DNA of 64,000 nt from Nisaea denitrificans DSM 18348 (GTDB taxonomy: Bacteria; Pseudomonadota; Alphaproteobacteria; Thalassobaculales; Thalassobaculaceae), in the NCBI RefSeq assembly GCF_000426505.1, contig NZ_AUFM01000015.1, forward strand, positions 1 through 64,000, given 5' to 3'. Under the pieces are notes generated by a model that did not search any database, was not told the origin of the DNA, and was given only the letters and a program-made list of their open reading frames with translations. The translations under genes were made by a program, and so were the position numbers. Within the stretch, counting starts at the first letter, position 1; each line of letters begins with the position of its first letter. Of this stretch, positions 17,550-24,467 are shown in pieces.

Positions 17550-18329
17550 ATGCCAAAGCTGGCAGCCAATTTATCCATGATGTTCCAGGAGCATGCGTTC
17601 CTCGACCGGTTCCAGGCCGCGGCCGATGCCGGCTTCAAGGGCGTCGAGTTCCTGTTCCCTTATGATTTCCCGGCCGAAACAGTCCGGGCGCGCCTCAAGG
17701 AGGCTGGCCTAGAGCAGGCTTTGTTCAACCTGCCGCCGGGCGACTGGGAGGCAGGCGATCGCGGTTTCGCGGCGATCCCCGGACGGGAAGACAGTTTCGG
17801 TGAGGCGCTGGAACTGGCGCTCGATTATGCCGATGCGCTCGATTGCCCGCGTCTGCATGTGATGAGCGGCATGGTGCCCGACGGCGTCTCCCGCGAGGCT
17901 TGCACGGAAACCCTGACGGCCAACCTGCGGAAGGCAGCACCTCTGGCTGCCAAGCGCGGTAAGACGCTGATCATCGAGCCGATCAACAACATCGATATGC
18001 CTGGCTATTTCCTGAATTATCAGGCTCAGGCCAAGTCGATCCTGGAAGCTGTTGGCGCGGACAATGTCCGGCTGCAGTTCGATCTCTATCATTGCCAGAT
18101 CATGGAAGGGAATCTCGCGGTCCACATGCAGGATTATCTCGACCTGATCGAGCATATCCAGATCGCGGGCGTCCCGGGCCGGCACGAGCCCGATATCGGC
18201 GAGATCAATTATCGTTACCTGTTCGATCTGATGGACGAGCTTGGCTATGAAGGCTGGGTCGGCTGCGAATACCGGCCGGAAGCCGGGACCGTCGACGGTC
18301 TCGGATGGAAGAAGGAGTGGTCCCTATGA
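17550..18329 (+). CDS. otnI: 2-oxo-tetronate isomerase (hydroxypyruvate isomerase-like)
   Basis: This 259-residue TIM-barrel sugar isomerase of the xylose-isomerase-like family starts with the characteristic KLAANLSMMFQEHAFLDRF. Metal-site acids are visible in IIEPINNIDMPGYF, QFDLYHCQIMEG, and the C-terminal GWVGCEYRPEAGTVDGL. It would convert 2-oxo- to 3-oxo-tetronate for OtnK. The ATG at 17550 has AAGGGGG upstream. The stop overlaps the denD start by 4 nt (ATGA), so the two are coupled. A plain hydroxypyruvate isomerase is the alternative, but the denD and otnK neighbours argue for OtnI. Confidence 0.9.
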   Translation: MPKLAANLSMMFQEHAFLDRFQAAADAGFKGVEFLFPYDFPAETVRARLKEAGLEQALFNLPPGDWEAGDRGFAAIPGREDSFGEALELALDYADALDCPRLHVMSGMVPDGVSREACTETLTANLRKAAPLAAKRGKTLIIEPINNIDMPGYFLNYQAQAKSILEAVGADNVRLQFDLYHCQIMEGNLAVHMQDYLDLIEHIQIAGVPGRHEPDIGEINYRYLFDLMDELGYEGWVGCEYRPEAGTVDGLGWKKEWSL

Positions 18330-19318
18330 AAATCACCATCACCGGGGCTACGGGCTTCATCGGCCAGAAACTGGCTCGCCGCCTGCTCGATTCCAACGCG
18401 ATTGTCGCTGCCGACGGCAGCCGGCAAAGCGTCACTGAACTAACTCTTCTGGATACAGTGCCGGCGCCTGCCACGCTGACGGACGATAGCCGGGTGCGCA
18501 GTCTCTCTGGCGACATCACCGACAAGGCCCTCTTGTCCGAGGCCATTCCGGGCGACACGGACAGCGTCTTCCATCTTGCCGCCATTGTCAGCGCCGGGGC
18601 GGAGGAAGATTTCGAACTCGGTATGGCCGTCAATCTGGATGCCACCCGCAACATTCTGGAAATCCTCCGGCAGGCCGAAGGCACGCCGAAAATGGTCTTC
18701 GCCAGTTCCTGCGCTGCTTTCGGCGGAGACCTGCCCAATATCGTCGAGGACATGACGGCGACCACGCCGCAAACCTCCTACGGCACCCAAAAGGCCATCG
18801 GTGAGCTGCTGGTTTCGGACTACAGCCGGCGCGGTTTCGTGGATGGCCGTTCCCTGCGCTTCCCGACCGTCGTGGTACGCCCAGGCAAACCGAACAAGGC
18901 CGCCTCCACCTTCGCCAGCTCGATCTTTCGCGAGCCGCTGCAGGGCCAGCGCGCCGTCTGTCCGGTCGCCGGAGACGCCAAGATGTGGCTCGCCTCCCCG
19001 CGCAGCATCGTCGAGAATACGATCCATGCCCACAACCTGACGGGCGAAGCCTGGGGCGCGTCGCGCACGGTGTCGCTTCCGGGCTTCTCGCTCACCGTTG
19101 CGGAGATGGCGAAAGCGCTGGAACATGTCGCCGGCCCGGCCGTCGCCTCCCGCATCGACTGGGAGCCCGATCCCTTCATCGAGAAGATCGTGCGCGGCTG
19201 GCCGCCCGCTTTCAACACCAAGAAAGCGGCCGCGCTCGGCTTTACGCAGGATGAGGGCATGGAAGCCGTGATCCGGGCCTTCATCGAGGATGAGCTGAAC
19301 GGTAAGATCGCCGCTTAA
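18326..19318 (+). CDS. denD: D-erythronate dehydrogenase (NAD-dependent SDR/epimerase fold)
   Basis: This 330-residue extended SDR has the Rossmann motif ITGATGFIGQKLARRLL, the FASSCAAFGGDLP segment, and the catalytic YGTQK (Tyr-x3-Lys). It matches DenD-type enzymes that oxidise D-erythronate at C2, feeding OtnI and OtnK. The ATG overlaps the otnI stop, and AAGGAG lies upstream inside otnI. Oxidation of a related four-carbon acid, such as L-threonate epimers, cannot be excluded. The last enzyme of the known route, the decarboxylating aldolase OtnC, is not seen here. Confidence 0.88.
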   Translation: MKITITGATGFIGQKLARRLLDSNAIVAADGSRQSVTELTLLDTVPAPATLTDDSRVRSLSGDITDKALLSEAIPGDTDSVFHLAAIVSAGAEEDFELGMAVNLDATRNILEILRQAEGTPKMVFASSCAAFGGDLPNIVEDMTATTPQTSYGTQKAIGELLVSDYSRRGFVDGRSLRFPTVVVRPGKPNKAASTFASSIFREPLQGQRAVCPVAGDAKMWLASPRSIVENTIHAHNLTGEAWGASRTVSLPGFSLTVAEMAKALEHVAGPAVASRIDWEPDPFIEKIVRGWPPAFNTKKAAALGFTQDEGMEAVIRAFIEDELNGKIAA

Positions 19319-19323
19319 CCGGA

Positions 19324-20013
19324 TTACTCCCGGCGCAGCACCTTGTCGACGATCAGGGAAAAGAACCACTGATCGGGGAAGGAAGCCTGCAATGCATCGG
19401 GATCATATTCCGTCTCGACCCAGTCACGGAATGTGATCCCGGTTTCGTCGTGTCGGTCGGCAAAGGTTTCGAAGACGAAATCGACAACACCGGTCCTGCC
19501 CTGCCGCAGGTGACCAAAGCGAAGCGACAGCTGGTCCATCGCCTCACGCATCGGCACGTCATGCTTCAGATGCAGATAAAGCGTACTCATCAGCCCGGTA
19601 CGGTCCGCACCGGACTTGCAGTGCATCAATGTCGGACCCTCAAGCTGGTCCCAGACATTGATCGCGTCGATCATGGTCTCCCGCTTCAGCGGATTGCGGG
19701 AACGGACCGGCAGGCTGATCAGCTTCAGTCCGAGCCGCTCGCAGGCTTCCCGTTCCAACCGATAACGGTAATTGTCCTGCTCCGAGCCGCGCAGATTAAG
19801 GACGGTTTTGAACCCGGCCGCGGCGAAGCGCTCCAGATGCCACGGAGAAGGCTGGGCCGAGCGCCACAGGTCATCCCGCACCCGATGCTTGTTCAGATAG
19901 ATCGAGCGGACGATTCCATGATCCTGCGCCATCAGGTGCCACCAGGCGCGCAGACGCTCAAAGCCTTCAAGGCGCGGAAGAGAGGGGCTCTCGGGCACGG
20001 AAGCGTCGGTCAT
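19324..20013 (-). CDS. Tyrosine/dual-specificity protein phosphatase
   Basis: This 229-residue protein has the P-loop LMHCKSGADRTGLMS (Cys-x5-Arg) about residue 130, which defines a cysteine phosphatase of the bacterial tyrosine/dual-specificity type. The upstream RSAQPSPWHLERFAAAGFKTVLNLRG matches the substrate-proximal region of this family. There is no signal peptide, so it is cytoplasmic. The general acid is probably in the SLPVRSRNPLKRET segment but cannot be assigned. The ATG at 20013 is used; a TTG precedes it. It converges on denD with a 5-nt gap. The substrate is unknown. Confidence 0.85.
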   Translation of the reverse strand: MTDASVPESPSLPRLEGFERLRAWWHLMAQDHGIVRSIYLNKHRVRDDLWRSAQPSPWHLERFAAAGFKTVLNLRGSEQDNYRYRLEREACERLGLKLISLPVRSRNPLKRETMIDAINVWDQLEGPTLMHCKSGADRTGLMSTLYLHLKHDVPMREAMDQLSLRFGHLRQGRTGVVDFVFETFADRHDETGITFRDWVETEYDPDALQASFPDQWFFSLIVDKVLRRE

Positions 20014-20051
20014 CAAATCTCACTCACGGCTGTCGCGGTCGGGATCATGGA

Positions 20052-20345
20052 TTAGTCCCGCGCCCCGCGCTCACCGATCATCAGGGTAAAGGGAATCCGG
20101 CCACGCTCGAACACCATCTGCCCCATTGCGGTTACGCATTTATGCTCTTCGTTCTTGAAGGAGGCGTTAATTTCGAAATCCACCATTTCGTCGGGGAACA
20201 CCTTCTCATCCACATATTCCGCGAAAGCCCGGATAATCTTGATCGGTGTCTTCGACCAGATCGCGTCGTCATCGACGGTGAATGTGTAGTTTTCCTGCGT
20301 ATGACGCGTCGCGCTCATCATTGTCGCGACCAAAGTTTTAGACAT
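20052..20345 (-). CDS. Conserved-looking hypothetical protein, 97 aa
   Basis: I do not recognise this family. The protein is acidic and soluble, with no signal peptide and no membrane segment. It contains SATRHTQENYTFTVDDDAIWSK, then TPIKIIRAFAEYVDEKVFP and MVDFEINASFKNEEHKCVTAMGQMVFE, which reads like a small alpha-beta domain. AGGAG lies eight bases upstream of the ATG at 20345. It sits between the phosphatase and the VOC gene on the same strand with short gaps, so it may belong to that transcript. Confidence 0.75.
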   Translation of the reverse strand: MSKTLVATMMSATRHTQENYTFTVDDDAIWSKTPIKIIRAFAEYVDEKVFPDEMVDFEINASFKNEEHKCVTAMGQMVFERGRIPFTLMIGERGARD

Positions 20346-20404
20346 GACCAAACTCCTCTAAACTCGAGGCTCTTCTACACGCATTTTCTGGCGATTTTAT
20401 GATT

Positions 20405-21334
20405 CTATCCCTGTATCCAGGGTAATTTCGCCTCATCCTCCGCAATAAACAGTGTACCGCCTATGGTCTCGGGCAGCGAGAGCCGGAGATAGCCATCCAG
20501 CGCCTCCGGCTCAAAACCTCGCTCGCGCAGAAATGCCTCCGTCTTGGCGAGATCTTTGGACAACAGCCCATACCCAACAATCAGAGGGCCGTCCCCCGGC
20601 AACTCGGCGTCCGGCACGAGTTCGTCAAGCCCGGCCTCATCCACAACCACCACACCACCGCGATCAAGCGGAATGCGCCAGACATGTTCGCTCATCGGCT
20701 TCGGGCCGCCACGGTTGAGGAACCAGCAATAGCGCGCGGCCACCTTGTCGAGAGTCTCGACGCCGACCACCACATCGCGCAGCGCGACAATGCCATTGCC
20801 GTGATGTAGCCAACGGTCCTGCCAGACGATCTCCTCGGTATGATGCGCTACATATTGCACCCGGCCCTCAGGCATGTCCTGCGGCCGTACCCGGCAAACG
20901 GTGAAGGAGGCTTCGTCCTCACCGCCGCTGGCCAGACTGACCGGGCGCTTCAGGTTTACCAGGGGCTCCGGGTGGAAGCCCGTCAGGGTCAGCCGGCCTT
21001 GAACGCTTTCCGGATCGGCACAGGAAAAAGCGATCAGATGCAATCCGACATAACGTTCCATCTGGGCTGCCGAGCGCTCACCAAGCGGCGTTGTGGCATC
21101 GGAGACCGTGATCACCTCGATATAGCCCTCGGACAGCATGATGCACCGATTGGCCGTTCCGGACGGCACTGGCTCCGTCTCCTCACCGACGATATGGCGG
21201 TGCTCGGTATAGGGCGTCTGCACGAAACCGAGCCGATTAAACTGGCGATGCGCCTCCGCCATGTCCGGCACGAAGTGCGCGATATGATCGAAGAAGATCT
21301 CCTCTCCGACTGGCAATTGCCGCGGCTGTTCCAT
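20405..21334 (-). CDS. VOC (glyoxalase/dioxygenase fold) family protein
   Basis: This 309-residue protein has two related halves of vicinal-oxygen-chelate type. The N-terminal part begins FFDHIAHFVPDMAEAHRQFNRLGF with the first metal-ligand histidine and continues to YIEVITVSD. A second paired domain starts near residue 185 (GIVALRDVVVGVETLDKVAARYCWFL). The catalytic chemistry (isomerase, dioxygenase or metal-binding) cannot be read from the fold. It is divergently oriented from the glycosyltransferase at 21415. Confidence 0.82.
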   Translation of the reverse strand: MEQPRQLPVGEEIFFDHIAHFVPDMAEAHRQFNRLGFVQTPYTEHRHIVGEETEPVPSGTANRCIMLSEGYIEVITVSDATTPLGERSAAQMERYVGLHLIAFSCADPESVQGRLTLTGFHPEPLVNLKRPVSLASGGEDEASFTVCRVRPQDMPEGRVQYVAHHTEEIVWQDRWLHHGNGIVALRDVVVGVETLDKVAARYCWFLNRGGPKPMSEHVWRIPLDRGGVVVVDEAGLDELVPDAELPGDGPLIVGYGLLSKDLAKTEAFLRERGFEPEALDGYLRLSLPETIGGTLFIAEDEAKLPWIQG

Positions 21335-21414
21335 GTTCCGTTCTTTCCCGGCTTGCTTTCCGAATCTGCGGCGTCACTATGCGGAGAAATCAAAGCACTG
21401 AAAAGTAACGGTTG

Positions 21415-22647
21415 ATGCGTATTTTATTCGGATGGGAATTCGGGGCCGGGCTAGGCCACATCAACAGGATCAAGCCAATCGCCCGTGCGCTCCGGGAACG
21501 CGGCGCGGAGATCTTCCTCGCCCTGCAGGAAACGGAACGCGCGGACGCCTTCTGGGACCCGGGCACGGGAAAACTCCCGGACGGCTATCACCTGCTGCCG
21601 ATCCCGCGCTGGAACATGCCGTCCGATCCAAAAGCACGGACGGTGCCGACCCATTCCTTCGCCGATGTGCTGAACCTTATCGGCTACGGCAACGAAGGAG
21701 GCTTCGCAGCCCGGCTCGAAGCCTGGAGCGGATTATTCGACGCTGTGCGCCCGGATCTGGTGATCGGCGATTTCAGTCCGACCATGAACATCGCGGCGCG
21801 CGGCCGGATCCCGTCCCTGACCATCGGGAACGGCTACACCATGCCGCCCGGTGGCCGGCCGATGCCGCCAATCCGGCCCTGGCAGGACACACTGGAGGAT
21901 TTTTCGAAAGAGCATGAGGCGAAACTGCTCGCCATTATCAACAAGGTGCTCCGGTTGCGCGGCGAAGGACAGCTCCCCTATCTGAGCGATGCCTTTCACG
22001 GTGATCGGTCCTTTCCGCTCACCCTTTCCGTCGTCGATCCCTACGCAGCCTACCGCGAGGAAAAGACAGTCGCGCCCTTCAATATGCCGACGGACATCAC
22101 TCCCTTACCGAAGGACCAGCGTCCGACGGACGGGGTGTTTTTCTACATGCCACATTCCCATCCGCAGCTGAAGCTGGCGATCGATTCCCTGAAGCAAAGC
22201 GACCTGCAGGTTCTGGCCTATATCAGCGGCATCAACGCCGAAGCAGCACGCTCGAATTCCACCGCTCAGTTCCGGATCAGCCCGACGCCCCTGCCCTTCA
22301 ACGAGGTCATGCCTAAGGCCCGACTTCTGGTGCACCATGGCGGCCTCTCGACAGCGGTTGCCGGCACCATGGCCGGGACCCCGCAAGCGATCATGCCCTG
22401 GAACCTGGAACATCTGGTGACCGCCAAGCGGATTGAAACGCTCGGTGCGACACGTGTGCTGAACAATCCGGCAAAAGAACTTCCCGGCAAGGCGCTGACA
22501 CAATTTTTTGTCCGAGCGGCCCGCGACGATGCCCTTCTCGAAAAAGCTATCGGTGCAGCCAGATCGGTCGAACTGGGGAGCCCGGATGCCGGGCTCCAGA
22601 CCATCGTCTCCGCCTGTTTCGAACTGGCGGGGAAAAACGGTAAATAA
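21415..22647 (+). CDS. GT1/UGT-type glycosyltransferase
   Basis: This 410-residue GT-B enzyme starts with WEFGAGLGHINRIKPIARAL, the glycine-rich acceptor-domain loop. The C-terminal donor domain contains ARLLVHHGGLSTAVAGTMAGTPQAIMPWNLEHLVTAKRI, the HGG sugar-nucleotide signature of UDP-dependent glycosyltransferases. The ATG at 21415 follows a TTG. Most members of this group glycosylate small hydrophobic molecules or lipids. There are no pathway neighbours to suggest the acceptor. Confidence 0.85.
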   Translation: MRILFGWEFGAGLGHINRIKPIARALRERGAEIFLALQETERADAFWDPGTGKLPDGYHLLPIPRWNMPSDPKARTVPTHSFADVLNLIGYGNEGGFAARLEAWSGLFDAVRPDLVIGDFSPTMNIAARGRIPSLTIGNGYTMPPGGRPMPPIRPWQDTLEDFSKEHEAKLLAIINKVLRLRGEGQLPYLSDAFHGDRSFPLTLSVVDPYAAYREEKTVAPFNMPTDITPLPKDQRPTDGVFFYMPHSHPQLKLAIDSLKQSDLQVLAYISGINAEAARSNSTAQFRISPTPLPFNEVMPKARLLVHHGGLSTAVAGTMAGTPQAIMPWNLEHLVTAKRIETLGATRVLNNPAKELPGKALTQFFVRAARDDALLEKAIGAARSVELGSPDAGLQTIVSACFELAGKNGK

Positions 22648-22672
22648 TCGCCCTTGAGGTGAATTGTTTTAA

Positions 22673-22691
22673 TTGCAACTCATTCTCATAA
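22673..22691 (+). promoter_or_regulatory. Fur-like box within a promoter
   Basis: TTGCAACTCATTCTCATAA overlaps a possible promoter: TTGCAA, a 17-bp spacer, then TACTCT, ending about 30 bp before the 158-aa gene. A near-identical sequence (about 14 of 17 matches) lies upstream of bfd at 24154. The form fits alphaproteobacterial Fur boxes. This is inference from similarity. Confidence 0.5.
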
Positions 22692-22731
22692 TCACTACTC
22701 TGTCCTGACCATGCGATGGGAGGGATAAATC

Positions 22732-23208
22732 GTGCAGCATTTGCTCACAGCACAAACAGGTATTCAGGCGCGGACCGGAAGCGGGCCACTCCCTTCGCCA
22801 TTGACCACTCCGGCATTGGACGAATTCGAAACCTTGATCCTCTGGGGCATGCGGCAATGGATGCGCGCCCATAAGGAGCGCCGCTGCGCAACGGGCTCGG
22901 TTCTCGACGCGTTTGAGTTCTCGGGGCTTGTTCCGGCTCTCGCGCCGCTTAACCGGATGATGACACTCCTGGTTCTCGGCAGCCGCCGGCGCCTCGCCAT
23001 TGCGACAATAGAGACCGCACCGCTGAGCATTGATGAGCAGCTGCTCCTGCGTATCCTGAACGCAGCCCGGCAGCGCCAGGCTGATCTGGTGGAATCCCGC
23101 CTCGGAATGTGGATGGAGCAGGTCAGCGTCCCGGCAACGGCCCAGGCAGCGATGCTCCTGGCGAAGGCCGCATTCTCATCCCGCACGGCAGTTGCTGCGG
23201 CGGTTTAA
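22732..23208 (+). CDS. Unknown 158-aa protein of an iron-regulated region
   Basis: I do not recognise this family. The protein is soluble and mostly helical. ALDEFETLILWGMRQWMRAHKERR is followed by VLDAFEFSGLVPALAPLNRMMTLLVLG, and the C-terminus is Ala-rich (QAAMLLAKAAFSS). It starts at a GTG with GGGAGGG upstream. A Fur-like box and promoter lie 41-60 bp upstream, and the convergent neighbours are bacterioferritin and its ferredoxin. That context suggests a role in iron homeostasis, but nothing in the sequence proves it. Confidence 0.75.
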   Translation: MQHLLTAQTGIQARTGSGPLPSPLTTPALDEFETLILWGMRQWMRAHKERRCATGSVLDAFEFSGLVPALAPLNRMMTLLVLGSRRRLAIATIETAPLSIDEQLLLRILNAARQRQADLVESRLGMWMEQVSVPATAQAAMLLAKAAFSSRTAVAAAV

Positions 23209-23230
23209 GGCAAGCCGGCACGCTTGCCCT

Positions 23231-23270
23231 AAGAAGAAAAAGGACACCCGCCCGCGCGGCAGGGTGTCCT
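23231..23270 (-). terminator. Intrinsic terminator after bfr
   Basis: The perfect stem AGGACACCC (23241-23249) with GGGTGTCCT (23262-23270) is followed on the minus strand by TTTTTCTTCTT, 34 nt past the bfr stop. Confidence 0.88.
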
Positions 23271-23303
23271 AGCATTCAATGCAAATCCATGGATGGATCT
23301 GCG

Positions 23304-23786
23304 TCAGTCCATCTCGTTCGCTTCGGACTGCAGCAGCAGATAGTTCTGGATACCCATCTTGTCGATCATGCCGAGCTGGGTCTCGATGTAATCGACGTGG
23401 CCTTCCTCGTCCTCGAGGATCTCGGCAAAAAGATCGCGGGTTACATAGTCCCCGACCGCCTCGCAATGCTTGATGCCGGCCTTGTAATTGGCAATGCCGT
23501 CCAGCTCGAGCTTCATGTCGCCTTCGAAGATCTCCTTGACGTCCTCGCCGATCAGCAGCTTGTCGAGATACTGCAGATTTGGCACGCCTTCGAGGAAAAG
23601 GATGCGCGCCATCAGCGTTTCCGCATGCTTCATCTCGTCGATGGATTCGTCGTACTCGTGCTTACCAAGCTTCGAAAAACCCCAGTCCTGCAACATCTTC
23701 GCGTGTAGAAAATACTGGCTGATGGCGGTCAATTCGCCTTTCAGTCCATTGTTCAAAAACTCGAGAACCTTGCTATCGCCCTTCAT
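23304..23786 (-). CDS. bfr: Bacterioferritin
   Basis: This 160-residue iron-storage subunit of the 24-mer oxidises Fe(II) and mineralises it in the shell. Ferroxidase ligands fall at the canonical places: Glu18, Tyr25, Glu51 and His54, plus a second-helix glutamate near 94 (MKLELDG) and ILEDEEGHVDY near 127-130. Met52 of DEMKHAE is the haem ligand, so the shell should bind haem. The length is standard. It is followed by a strong terminator, and a candidate Irr box lies 46 bp upstream of the ATG. Bfd lies just upstream on the same strand. Confidence 0.97.
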   Translation of the reverse strand: MKGDSKVLEFLNNGLKGELTAISQYFLHAKMLQDWGFSKLGKHEYDESIDEMKHAETLMARILFLEGVPNLQYLDKLLIGEDVKEIFEGDMKLELDGIANYKAGIKHCEAVGDYVTRDLFAEILEDEEGHVDYIETQLGMIDKMGIQNYLLLQSEANEMD

Positions 23787-23831
23787 AGGCCTTGCTCCAG
23801 ATTGAATGTCCCGGAGCTGAAGATAGCACTG

Positions 23832-23848
23832 TTTAGAATAATTCCAAG
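23832..23848 (-). promoter_or_regulatory. Irr (ICE)-like box upstream of bfr
   Basis: TTTAGAATAATTCCAAG fits the Irr iron-control element pattern TTTAGAA-N3-TTCTAAA, with a perfect left half and five of seven in the right. It is 46 bp upstream of the bfr start, and Irr is known to control bfr in several alphaproteobacteria. The assignment is by consensus only. Confidence 0.45.
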
Positions 23849-23915
23849 TATGTTCGCCAAATCAATATTGCGAACTATACTCAATATAACAAATAGTTAG
23901 CGCTTAATTCCGGTT

Positions 23916-24110
23916 CTACGCAGCATCCGTAGAAGACATTTCAATCTCGCCGGTCCGCGCCGAGAGCTGTTCACGAATGGTATTCATGCAGGTTCCACAT
24001 TGCGGACGGCAGCCCACATTCTGATAAACCTGACCGACTGTGCGCGCACCGGCCTCAATGGCCTTGTCGACACAGCGATTCGTAAATCCATTGCACAGAC
24101 ACACATACAT
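23916..24110 (-). CDS. bfd: Bacterioferritin-associated ferredoxin
   Basis: This 64-residue BFD-type [2Fe-2S] protein delivers electrons to bacterioferritin to release stored iron. The cluster cysteines are Cys4 and Cys6 (YVCLCNG) and Cys38 and Cys41 (QCGTC). The C-terminal ~20 residues (ARTGEIEMSSTDAA) extend past the usual end and look flexible. It is divergent from cobQ and upstream of bfr. A TTGACA element and two Fur-like boxes upstream fit induction under low iron. Confidence 0.95.
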   Translation of the reverse strand: MYVCLCNGFTNRCVDKAIEAGARTVGQVYQNVGCRPQCGTCMNTIREQLSARTGEIEMSSTDAA

Positions 24111-24122
24111 GGCGCGCTACCC

Positions 24123-24171
24123 GCAATTAAGAGTCATTCGCATATGAAGCTTCTTGCGACTGATTGTCAAT
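24123..24171 (-). promoter_or_regulatory. bfd promoter region with two Fur-like boxes
   Basis: On the minus strand TTGACA (24165-24170), a 17-bp spacer and TCATAT (24142-24147) form a plausible promoter. One Fur-like box (24154-24171, TTGCGACTGATTGTCAAT on the plus strand) covers the -35. A second imperfect palindrome (24123-24141, GCAATTAAGAGTCATTCGC) lies near the start of transcription. Both resemble the site at 22673. By-eye inference. Confidence 0.45.
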
Positions 24172-24259
24172 ACAAAATAAAGGACCAAAATAGGTCTGTA
24201 TTAGAATTTGATGAGAAACGCGCGGAAACCTCATGATTTCAGTCGGGATCAAATAGATC

Positions 24260-24377
24260 GGGCGGCCCCGAAGGACCGCCCTAGCTCGAGCCGAGAGGGA
24301 GGGAGCGAAGTCGAAAGGCTCGAGTGTTCCGTTGCTGGCGTCGTTCCGAAGGACAACGCTGGCTTGATACTTTTTTT
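24260..24377 (+). ncRNA. Possible small RNA or leader with three hairpins and terminator
   Basis: Hairpin 1 is GGGCGG/CCGCCC (24260-24281). Hairpin 2 has perfect 8-nt arms CTCGAGCC (24285-24292) and GGCTCGAG (24317-24324). Hairpin 3 (24334-24363, GCTGGCGTCGTTCC arm) is followed by TTTTTTT (24371-24377), which makes an intrinsic terminator on the plus strand. No plus-strand gene upstream needs it. It may be a small RNA or an attenuator before cobQ. The promoter is not identified. Confidence 0.35.
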
Positions 24378-24467
24378 ACCCGTTAAACCTGAACATTTCG
24401 TAAACAGGACAAATAATTTCACCTGCGGTATTAGCCTGTACCGGTGTGCATGGGACGCGTGGCGAAG

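Larger units (their letters stand above)
24111..24467. other. 357-nt gap between divergent bfd and cobQ
   Basis: It holds the bfd promoter region near its left end and a three-hairpin stretch with a T-run near its right end. No gene is supported. I looked for a cobalamin riboswitch before cobQ and did not find its conserved core. Confidence 0.6.

Noticed and set aside
24111-24467. Cobalamin riboswitch ahead of cobQ
   Set aside because: The conserved core and the GCCACTG-type box were not found. The hairpins there fit a terminator better.
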